Of a DNA stretch of 6,613 bases, positions 1-4,887 are shown one piece after another (the first letter of the stretch is position 1; every line of letters begins with the position of its first letter). The stretch lies in the NCBI GenBank assembly GCA_016208345.1, contig JACQYG010000273.1:1-6613 (forward strand). Reading direction: 5' to 3'. Under the pieces are notes generated by a model. That model searched no databases and had not been told where the DNA came from. It saw only the letters and a list, made by a program, of their open reading frames with translations. Made by a program: the position numbers and the translations under genes. The DNA is from Chloroflexota bacterium. Its GTDB lineage: Bacteria; Chloroflexota; DTOL01; JACQYG01.

Positions 1-1
1 G

Positions 2-85
2 CCCGCCCTGTGGGTGCTGGCTATCTTCACCAACTTCACTGCCCTCCAGCGCATCTACCACGTGTGGAGGCTCACACGGAAATAG
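2..85 (+). CDS. CDP-alcohol phosphatidyltransferase family protein, C-terminal end only
   Basis: Only the last 27 codons are present, in frame from base 2 and ending at a TAG at 83-85; the rest lies beyond the left edge. The visible tail is a hydrophobic segment (LWVLAIFTNFTALQRI) followed by a basic end (HVWRLTRK). A final membrane helix running into T-A-L-Q-R-I plus a short basic tail is typical of the C-terminus of CDP-alcohol phosphatidyltransferases. These are integral membrane enzymes that join a CDP-activated lipid to an alcohol such as glycerol phosphate or inositol phosphate. The CDP-binding motif is outside the window, so neither the substrate nor the active site can be checked. Phosphatidylglycerophosphate synthase and phosphatidylinositol-phosphate synthase are both possible. 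Confidence 0.55.
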   Translation, partial: PALWVLAIFTNFTALQRIYHVWRLTRK

Positions 86-333
86 GGTTGACCTTGGATA
101 TTCTGGCACTGTGACCCCCGTCGCCCGACAGGCCACCGTCACCGGGCCCCCAGTTCCGTCACCTCGTCGTGCAACACCTTTCTTCCACTCGGGCTTGCTG
201 CCCTGAGACCAGGTGTGATATGCTTAGTGCCGCAGCGCATGTAGCACGACCGTAGACCAGGGGGATCGCAATGGATACGGGCAAAGCTGTGGTGGCGGTG
301 CCGTTCACTGAGGCCGAGGTGGGGGAACCAGGG

Positions 334-351
334 GTGATTATTAGTAAAGAA
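334..351. promoter_or_regulatory. Operator-like element, copy A
   Basis: The right half GTAAAGAA (344-351) matches the consensus exactly, after a central TA (342-343). The left half GTGATTAT is degenerate. The 11-base core TTAGTAAAGAA (341-351) is identical to that of the element before phosphofructokinase (1214-1224), and TTATTAGT-AAAGAA is shared with the element before the pyrophosphatase. It lies about 110 bases before the glycosylase start. The role as a protein-binding site is inferred from recurrence. Confidence 0.5.
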
Positions 352-387
352 ACTGGCCTTTCTCAAGCGGCCGGTGTACGAGAAGTT

Positions 388-405
388 TTCTGCACTGGTA
401 AAAAG
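388..405. promoter_or_regulatory. Operator-like element, copy A2, with overlapping stem-loop
   Basis: This 18-base stretch matches the reverse complement of the perfect element at 2994-3017 at 14 of 18 positions, including an uninterrupted ACTGGTAAA (394-402). It also overlaps a 6-bp inverted repeat, TGCACT (391-396) and AGTGCA (404-409), with a 7-base loop. Its centre is 54 bases from that of copy A, close to five helical turns. It lies about 60 bases before the glycosylase start. Confidence 0.4.
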
Positions 406-462
406 TGCACGTGAACGCCCAGGGCATAGGGGCCGGGGGCGGCGCAGCGCTCCGAAGGATAG

Positions 463-1155
463 ATGATGGTGACGCCAGAGTCCAGGGCCTCGGAGTTGCT
501 CCTGGAGATATACCGCCGGCTGTATGCTCTCTATGGCCCCCAACACTGGTGGCCTGGGGAGAGCTCCTTCGAGGTGGCGGTGGGGGCTATTTTGACCCAG
601 GCGGCGGCCTGGAGCAACGTGGAGAAGGCTATCGCTAACCTCCGGAACGAAGGGCTTCTGAACCCTCAGGGGTTGCTCTCGGTGTCTGTGGACAGGCTCT
701 CTCATATGGTATATCCCTCCGGATATTTCAACGCCAAGGCCCGCAAACTGAAGGCTTTTGTGGAACACCTGTACCTGGTCTATGGCGGGGAGTTGGACCG
801 GCTCTTCGCTCAGCCGGTGGCCGACCTGCGCCGGGATCTCCTCTCGATCCACGGCATCGGCCCGGAGACCGCCGATTCCATCATCCTGTACGCCGCCGCG
901 AAGCCCAGCTTCGTGGTGGACGCCTACACCCGGCGCATCCTGTCCCGGCTGGGGCTGATCGCCGCCGATGCCTCCTATGACCAAGTCCAGGCGCTCTTCA
1001 TGGCCTATCTCCCCGCCGAAGCGGCCCTGTTCAACGAGTACCATGCCCTCTTAGTGCGGTTGGGCAAGGAGACCTGTCGCAGGAGGCCCCTCTGTGCCGC
1101 CTGCCCGCTCCTCCCCATCTGCCCCACGGGGCGGGCTCTGCCTCCCCCGCCGTAG
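463..1155 (+). CDS. HhH-GPD DNA glycosylase with Fe-S cluster (endonuclease III superfamily, COG2231-like)
   Basis: Base-excision-repair glycosylase of 230 residues, expected to remove damaged, probably alkylated, bases from DNA in the cytoplasm. An N-terminal WWP (29-31) precedes GAILTQAAAW (41-50). The helix-hairpin-helix is at about 127-138 (SIHGIGPETAD). The catalytic Asp of the superfamily is D153 in SFVVDAYTRR. Four Cys (205, 211, 214, 220; spacing x5, x2, x5) should hold a [4Fe-4S] cluster. The Lys that gives endonuclease III its lyase activity (GVGRKTA) is Glu135 here, so a monofunctional glycosylase like the MagIII type fits better than true Nth. A Pro-rich tail ends the protein. AAGGA at 455-459 lies 3 bases before ATG 463, 6 before ATG 466 and 9 before GTG 469, so one of the latter two may be the real start. 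The gene appears to stand alone and has two palindromic elements upstream. Confidence 0.88.
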   Translation: MMVTPESRASELLLEIYRRLYALYGPQHWWPGESSFEVAVGAILTQAAAWSNVEKAIANLRNEGLLNPQGLLSVSVDRLSHMVYPSGYFNAKARKLKAFVEHLYLVYGGELDRLFAQPVADLRRDLLSIHGIGPETADSIILYAAAKPSFVVDAYTRRILSRLGLIAADASYDQVQALFMAYLPAEAALFNEYHALLVRLGKETCRRRPLCAACPLLPICPTGRALPPPP

Positions 1156-1181
1156 CGCCGGGTCCGGGCACCAGACGCTAC
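1152..1181 (+). repeat. Inverted repeat at the glycosylase stop codon, possible weak terminator
   Basis: GTAGCG (1152-1157, containing the TAG stop) is the exact reverse complement of CGCTAC (1176-1181), with an 18-base GC-rich interval that itself includes CCGG copies. No T-run follows, so it is not a standard intrinsic terminator. It may be incidental or mark the transcript end. Confidence 0.25.
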
Positions 1182-1206
1182 CAATACTACGGTTTAGGAC
1201 AAAGAG

Positions 1207-1224
1207 CTTTCTTTTAGTAAAGAA
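1207..1224. promoter_or_regulatory. Operator-like element, copy B, upstream of phosphofructokinase
   Basis: GTAAAGAA (1217-1224) with a central TA and a T-rich left part. TTCTTT (1209-1214) and AAAGAA (1219-1224) form a dyad with a 4-base spacer, two bases shorter than in the perfect copy at 2994-3017. It lies about 97 bases before the predicted transcription start, a distance more usual for an activator or a looping repressor than for direct promoter blockage. Confidence 0.5.
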
Positions 1225-1279
1225 TACCCTCTCATCTCGTTCCAAAGTCGCTACAGACCGCCCCGCCCAAATCGCTCGC

Positions 1280-1307
1280 TTGACATGGTTCGAATTACCT
1301 GTATAAT
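1280..1307 (+). promoter_or_regulatory. Sigma-70-type promoter of the phosphofructokinase operon
   Basis: A consensus -35 box TTGACA (1280-1285) is followed after 16 bases by a consensus -10 box TATAAT (1302-1307). Transcription would start near A1314, giving a leader of about 32 bases that carries the strong ribosome-binding site AAGGAGG (1334-1340). Confidence 0.88.
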
Positions 1308-1345
1308 CGCAAGAGAGCGCCATCTCCGTATCCAAGGAGGGGAAG

Positions 1346-2437
1346 ATGCCAAAGAAAGCGGTAAAGAAGATCGGGGTGCTCACCGGGGGCGGCGACTGCC
1401 CTGGCCTGAACGCGGTGATCCGGGCAGTGGTGAAGACGGCCGTCAACGACTACAACTGGAAGGTGCTGGGCATCGAGGACGGCTTCGACGGGCTGATCAA
1501 ACCCGAAAAGACCCGGCCTCTGTCCCTGGAGTCCGTCCGCGGCATCCTGCCCCGGGGAGGCACCATCCTGGGAACCACCAATCGGGGCAACCCCTTCGCC
1601 TACAAGGTGGTGGAGGACGGCAAGACCAGGGTCATCGACCTGTCCCACAAGGTCCTGGAGAATATCAAGGAGTTCGGTCTGGATGCCCTGGTGGTCATCG
1701 GCGGAGACGGATCTATGAGGATCGCCTACGAGCTCTTGCAGATGGGCGCCCCCATCGTGGGCGTGCCCAAGACCATCGACAACGATATCTCCGGCACGGA
1801 CATCACCTTCGGCTTCGACACCGCCCTGGGCACGGCCACTGACGCCATCGACAAGTTGCACACCACGGCGGAGAGCCACCACCGGGTGATGCTGGTGGAG
1901 GTCATGGGCCGCAACGCGGGGTGGATCGCCCTGGAGTCTGGCCTGGCGGGGGGAGCCGACGTGATCCTGATCCCGGAAATCCCGTTTAAAACAGAGAGGG
2001 CCTGCGCCCAGATCGAGGCTCGCAGCAGGACCGGCCGCAAGTTTTCCATCATCGTGGTGGCCGAAGGAGCCCGGCCGGAGGGTGGCGACGTGGTGATCCA
2101 GGCCCGGGAGGAGTCGGGTATCGTCCGACTGGGAGGCATCGGCAACAAGGTAGCCCAGGAAATCACCAGGATGTCCGGCCACGAAACCCGGGTGACCGTC
2201 CTGGGCCATGTCCAGCGGGGTGGCTCCCCCAGCGCCTTCGACCGCATCCTGGGGACGAGATACGGCGCGGCGGCGGTGCGCTTGGTGGCCGACGGCTGCA
2301 TCGGCCAGATGGTGGCCCTGCATGGAGCGCGGATCGAGGCTATCTCCATCGCCGATAGCATTCGTGCCTTGAAGACGGTTCCTACTGACGGCGAGTTGGT
2401 GCGCACGGCCCGGAGCCTGGGCATTTCCTTTGGCTAA
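1346..2437 (+). CDS. pfkA: 6-phosphofructokinase, mixed-substrate (ATP/PPi) family
   Basis: Phosphorylates fructose 6-phosphate to fructose 1,6-bisphosphate, the committed step of glycolysis, in the cytoplasm. The 363 residues cover a complete PFK: GGGDCPG (14-20), the phosphoryl-donor loop GGDGS (119-123), the catalytic PKTIDND (141-147; D145 is the catalytic base), MGRNAGWIA (188-196), PEIPF (210-214) and GHVQRGGSPSAFDR (287-300). Gly122 is the residue associated with ATP use, whereas Lys142 stands where E. coli ATP-PFK has Gly and PPi-dependent enzymes have Lys. This pairing is typical of the mixed-substrate group that includes actinobacterial ATP- and PPi-PFKs. ATP is the likelier donor, but PPi use cannot be excluded. 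AAGGAGG lies 5 bases before ATG. The DUF402 gene follows after 10 bases, probably in the same transcript. Confidence 0.95.
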   Translation: MPKKAVKKIGVLTGGGDCPGLNAVIRAVVKTAVNDYNWKVLGIEDGFDGLIKPEKTRPLSLESVRGILPRGGTILGTTNRGNPFAYKVVEDGKTRVIDLSHKVLENIKEFGLDALVVIGGDGSMRIAYELLQMGAPIVGVPKTIDNDISGTDITFGFDTALGTATDAIDKLHTTAESHHRVMLVEVMGRNAGWIALESGLAGGADVILIPEIPFKTERACAQIEARSRTGRKFSIIVVAEGARPEGGDVVIQAREESGIVRLGGIGNKVAQEITRMSGHETRVTVLGHVQRGGSPSAFDRILGTRYGAAAVRLVADGCIGQMVALHGARIEAISIADSIRALKTVPTDGELVRTARSLGISFG

Positions 2438-2447
2438 GTGACCTGGA

Positions 2448-2939
2448 ATGAAGCCCATGCCCTTCATGGAGGTGAAATATACCCTGGCCGGGGAACGCCG
2501 GGAGTTCCTCTGCACCCTATGTGCCAGGGGCCGGGGATGGGCGATCCTGCGCTATCAAGTACCTGGCGATGCCCGGGTGGCCCAGGTGGCTATCCCCGCC
2601 GGCAGCCTCACCTTCGCCTACTACTGGGCTCGGCGGCCCTATAACGTCTACCACTGGGTCCAGGCCGACGGGACGACGATCGCCTTTTACTTCAACCTCT
2701 GTGACCATGTACGCCTGGGCCCGGAGAGCGTGGAGTGGCAAGATTTGGCAGTGGACATACTCGTGGCCCCTGGGGGAGAATACAGGGTGCTGGATGAGGA
2801 GGAGCTACCGCCGGACCTGGATCCCCAGATAGGGGAAAAAATAAAGCGTGCCCAGGCCTTAGTGCAGAGCAGTTATCGTCGGGTGATCGCCCAGGTGGAG
2901 CTAAGCACTCGAGCACATGCGCTCGCTTGTGGGCTTTAG
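2448..2939 (+). CDS. DUF402 domain protein, possible nucleotide phosphohydrolase
   Basis: A 163-residue soluble protein. The DUF402 core runs from about 55 to 121: YNVYHWVQADG (65-75), FYFNLCD (80-86), then DLAVDILVAPGG (99-110) and VLDEEEL (114-120). The conserved Asp and Glu residues (D99, D103, D116, E118) fit the acidic metal-binding set of the family. Characterised relatives include FomD, a CMP-releasing hydrolase in fosfomycin synthesis, and staphylococcal nucleoside tri/diphosphatase. The substrate here is unknown and need not be either. A Lys/Arg-rich helical tail follows (about 129-150). The gene starts 10 bases after the phosphofructokinase stop, so co-transcription is likely. The start is uncertain: ATG at 2448, 2457 and 2466 are in frame and none has a good Shine-Dalgarno sequence, which suggests translational coupling to pfkA. 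Confidence 0.8.
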   Translation: MKPMPFMEVKYTLAGERREFLCTLCARGRGWAILRYQVPGDARVAQVAIPAGSLTFAYYWARRPYNVYHWVQADGTTIAFYFNLCDHVRLGPESVEWQDLAVDILVAPGGEYRVLDEEELPPDLDPQIGEKIKRAQALVQSSYRRVIAQVELSTRAHALACGL

Positions 2940-2946
2940 GGCAAAG

Positions 2947-2966
2947 GTCGGCTTTTCAAAGCAGAC
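2947..2966. repeat. Imperfect dyad upstream of the zincin gene
   Basis: GTCGGCTTT (2947-2955) and AAAGCAGAC (2958-2966) are reverse complements at 8 of 9 positions, around a 2-base centre. The 9-2-9 layout and CTTT/AAAG inner halves resemble the element at 2994-3017, though the flanks differ. It begins 8 bases after the DUF402 stop. No T-run follows, so a terminator is unlikely; a second, weaker binding site is possible. Confidence 0.35.
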
Positions 2967-2993
2967 TCATTACATAGGCGATGGTGCGGTACC

Positions 2994-3017
2994 CGCTTCT
3001 TTACCAGTAAAGAAGCG
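2994..3017. promoter_or_regulatory. Operator-like element, copy C, perfect palindrome
   Basis: CGCTTCTTTAC (2994-3004) and GTAAAGAAGCG (3007-3017) are perfect reverse complements around a central CA, giving an 11-2-11 dyad. It is the best copy of the element that recurs in this window and sits 38 bases before the zincin start, where it may overlap the -35 region. No T-run follows on either strand, which argues against a terminator. The symmetry suggests a site for a dimeric regulator. Confidence 0.65.
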
Positions 3018-3026
3018 AGGTAGACT
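3000..3026 (+). promoter_or_regulatory. Possible weak promoter of the zincin gene
   Basis: TTTACC (3000-3005) and TAGACT (3021-3026) each match the sigma-70 boxes at 4 of 6 positions, but the spacer is only 15 bases. If real, the -35 box lies inside the perfect palindrome, so a bound regulator would block it. The call is tentative. Confidence 0.25.
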
Positions 3027-3055
3027 ATAGACAATGGGAACCCTGAGGGCAGAAC

Positions 3056-3451
3056 ATGCGCAGAACGGCGTTTGAAAGGCTGGTGGCCGAGGCCTTGAGG
3101 GGTCTGCCGGAGGAGTTTCGGAGCAAACTGGTTAACTTGGCCGTGGTGGTGGAGGACAGGCCCACCCGGCGGGACCTGAAGCGAGCCAGCCTCCCACCTC
3201 ATACCACCCTCCTGGGGCTGTACACTGGGGTGCCCCTGACGGAACGTGGCTCCAACTACGGAGGGGTGCTGCCGGACAAGATCGTGATCTTCAAGGCCCC
3301 CATCGAGGCCCTCTGCCGGACCGACGATGAGGTGAGACGCATGGTGCAGGAGACCGTACGGCACGAGATCGGCCATTACTTCGGCCTGGGCGAGGCCCAG
3401 CTCGCCGCTCACTCTCCCAGCAAACGCACATCGCGCACCATGCTCTCGTAG
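3056..3451 (+). CDS. Small zincin-like metallopeptidase (PF06262 / DUF1025 type)
   Basis: A 131-residue protein with a zinc-protease signature HEIGHYFGLGE (103-113): H103, E104 and H107 fit HExxH, with G110 and E113 downstream. The N-terminal half (FERLVAEALRGLPEEF, then NLAVVVEDRPT) and the central TLLGLYTGVPLTERGSNYG (51-69) and LPDKIVIFKAPI (72-83) match the PF06262 pattern. These are compact cytoplasmic proteins whose substrates are unknown. No signal peptide or membrane segment is seen. GAGGG (3045-3049) lies 6 bases before ATG 3056. Members I know end soon after the motif, whereas this one continues for about 15 residues (AAHSPSKRTSRTMLS) encoded antisense to the end of the converging FecR gene, which suggests loss of an earlier stop. 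Peptidase activity is plausible but not shown. Confidence 0.85.
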   Translation: MRRTAFERLVAEALRGLPEEFRSKLVNLAVVVEDRPTRRDLKRASLPPHTTLLGLYTGVPLTERGSNYGGVLPDKIVIFKAPIEALCRTDDEVRRMVQETVRHEIGHYFGLGEAQLAAHSPSKRTSRTMLS

Positions 3452-4593
3452 TCCCAGCCCGAGGCGGTGAGCAGGATCGAACTGATATAGGCCATGCGCG
3501 GCGAGGCGGCGTCGCGTCCCAACAGGTCTCTCTCCAACGTGTACCAGCTATTCGGTGGCACCTGTTCGCCGTTAGTGGTGGGGTTGTTGTCGCGGTTCTG
3601 GATGTAGAAGCCCGCTGCCCATAACTGCTCGTTGCCGTGGAGGTCTTTATATTTGATCTTGATCAGGACGGGATATTCCGAGCCCAGGTAACCCCCGCCG
3701 GACAGGCTCTGGGAGAGGATCTTCAGGTCCAGGGAGAGCCTCAGGGACTGGAAATCGGTGACGTCTCGGCCGATCTCCTGGGACACCTCGTTTTCGGCGT
3801 GGCGGTTGCTGGAGCCCCGGCGGTAGAAGCGGAGCACCTGGTAGTCCCCTTCCCGGATCACCTCCGCCGTGCCCGGCACGTCCTTCACCTCCATGGCCAG
3901 CACAGACCTCCAGGCCTCGAGACCCTGAGCGAAGTTGCCGTCCCGGACCAGGTTCTGCGCTGCTGGCAACGGAGTCAAAGGTGAGCCGCCGAGCCTTACC
4001 TGTGTCCGCTGGCCTGGCTTCAGAGAAACGCTCCCTCCGCCGGCGGTAACCCGGGCGGCGCCAGTGCGCACCGACACCTCGCTGTTCTCGTTGCCCACAA
4101 AGAAGGCGTAGCTGCCTGGTTCCAGGTAGACCGTGGCATGGTCGCTGGTGAGTTTGACGATAGTGGTTCCCTGCACAGCCGGGGCCACCCCTACCCGGGA
4201 ATAGCCTTTTTTCTCCCGGAGGGTAATACGGCTGAACCGGGCAGCAAAAGCGAACTTGGACTTGCGCAGCTCTGGAAAGGACAGCTCGCTTTCCGGATAC
4301 ACGTACACGGTGCTGCCATCGAAAAGGGTGACGTAGCCCCGGGCGTCCTTCCCGGTCTTGATGACGTCGCCCTCGTAGATGATCTCCTTGGGGCGGGCAA
4401 CACCCTCCATGTGAGTGCTCCTCCGCTGGAGCTGGACCAGGCCGCTGATCGTCTCCAGCGTGGCCGTCTGGGCATCCGTGGCGGTACTCAGGTACCAGCG
4501 CACGGTCAGGGGGATGGTTATGGCGAGGGCACAGAAGACACAAAAGGACAGCCACAAAATGAGCCAGGCCGTAGCTTCGGGGTTTTGACGCAT
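3409..4593 (-). CDS. Membrane-anchored FecR-domain protein with C-terminal galactose-binding-like domain
   Basis: A 394-residue protein I recognise by domains only. One hydrophobic segment near the N-terminus (about 10-35) should anchor it in the membrane. A FecR-type region follows (about 45-150), with YEGDVIKTGKDARGYVTLFDGSTV near 73-96, the typical G-D-x-I-x-T-G and DGS pattern. A beta-rich stretch continues to about 200. The last part (about 214-394) begins NLVRDGNFAQGLEAW, the usual opening of galactose-binding-like, carbohydrate-binding sandwich domains. FecR itself passes a periplasmic signal to an ECF sigma factor, but no sigma gene is adjacent, so a structural or envelope-binding role is equally possible. 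ATG 4593 follows the acylphosphatase stop by 13 bases, with AAGGTG between. The gene is last in the operon, and its 3' end overlaps the zincin gene by 43 bases. Confidence 0.8.
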   Translation of the reverse strand: MRQNPEATAWLILWLSFCVFCALAITIPLTVRWYLSTATDAQTATLETISGLVQLQRRSTHMEGVARPKEIIYEGDVIKTGKDARGYVTLFDGSTVYVYPESELSFPELRKSKFAFAARFSRITLREKKGYSRVGVAPAVQGTTIVKLTSDHATVYLEPGSYAFFVGNENSEVSVRTGAARVTAGGGSVSLKPGQRTQVRLGGSPLTPLPAAQNLVRDGNFAQGLEAWRSVLAMEVKDVPGTAEVIREGDYQVLRFYRRGSSNRHAENEVSQEIGRDVTDFQSLRLSLDLKILSQSLSGGGYLGSEYPVLIKIKYKDLHGNEQLWAAGFYIQNRDNNPTTNGEQVPPNSWYTLERDLLGRDAASPRMAYISSILLTASGWDYESMVRDVRLLGE

Positions 4594-4606
4594 CAGTTAC
4601 ACCTTT

Positions 4607-4885
4607 TCACCTGATCTCGAACCTGTGTAAACCACCGCGGGCCGGTTCCCAGCGGATATCGACCCTTTCTACCTCAGCTCCCGGCGGTCCCCGACGCAGC
4701 TTCTCCAGGAGGCTTTGCGCCGCCTCCGGGGTGCCCTCGGCCACCACCTCCACCGTGCCGCCCCAGGTGTTGCGGACATACCCCACCAGGCCCAGGGGTA
4801 TTGCCTGCCGCAGCACCCAGAAGCGAAAGCCCACCCCTTGAACGTAGCCGTGGACCTCTGCCACCAAACATACCTGCCCGGCCAA
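4607..4885 (-). CDS. acyP: Acylphosphatase
   Basis: A 92-residue enzyme of normal family length that hydrolyses acyl phosphates such as acetyl phosphate or 1,3-bisphosphoglycerate to carboxylate and phosphate. GYVQGVGFR (13-21) holds the phosphate-binding loop and catalytic Arg21. GYVRNTWGGTVEVVAEG (35-51) holds the catalytic Asn39. The conserved C-terminal strand is HRFEIR. The start is a TTG at 4885-4883. It is preferred because the purine-rich end of the pyrophosphatase gene (AAGAGG) lies 5 bases upstream, and because it gives the usual short lead before the GxVQGVGFR motif. Only 2 bases separate it from the pyrophosphatase stop, so the two genes are almost certainly co-transcribed and probably translationally coupled. 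Cytoplasmic; no signal peptide. Confidence 0.93.
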   Translation of the reverse strand: MAGQVCLVAEVHGYVQGVGFRFWVLRQAIPLGLVGYVRNTWGGTVEVVAEGTPEAAQSLLEKLRRGPPGAEVERVDIRWEPARGGLHRFEIR

Positions 4886-4887
4886 CG

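Larger units (their letters stand above)
86..462. other. Long intergenic region before the glycosylase gene
   Basis: This 377-base gap holds no gene I can support. A TTGACC at 88-93 has no matching -10 box at the right distance, and I see no convincing promoter elsewhere in the gap. An open frame of 47 codons (271-414) follows a purine-rich stretch. It resembles no family I know and overlaps both palindromic elements described separately, so I do not call it a gene. No tRNA, T-run terminator or known riboswitch pattern was found. The well-defined content is the pair of TTCTTTAC/GTAAAGAA-type elements at 334-351 and 388-405, which suggests a regulatory leader for the gene at 463. Confidence 0.5.

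Noticed and set aside
271..414. A 47-codon + strand open frame after a purine-rich stretch before the glycosylase gene
   Set aside because: It resembles no protein I know, overlaps both recurring palindromes, and its codon choice becomes AT-rich across them. It looks like a chance frame in a regulatory region.
139..1044. Long - strand open frame antisense to the glycosylase gene
   Set aside because: The translation is low-complexity, rich in Gly, Arg and His, without domains, and mirrors a clear + strand gene. Such frames are common in GC-rich coding DNA.
1288..1296. GGTTCGAAT, resembling the T-arm of a tRNA
   Set aside because: It is the spacer of a consensus promoter. No acceptor, D or anticodon stems can be drawn around it.
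1295..2515. Long - strand open frame antisense to phosphofructokinase
   Set aside because: It shadows a complete, well-conserved enzyme and shows no family motif of its own.
2994..3017. Perfect dyad read as an intrinsic terminator for the DUF402 gene
   Set aside because: The centre is only 2 bases, the outer stem is AT-rich, and no T-run follows on either strand. Related copies occur upstream of other genes.
3361..3451. Zincin gene considered frameshifted near its end
   Set aside because: HExxHxxGxxE and all upstream motifs are in one frame and the FecR frame on the other strand is also intact, so simple stop-codon loss explains the tail without an indel.
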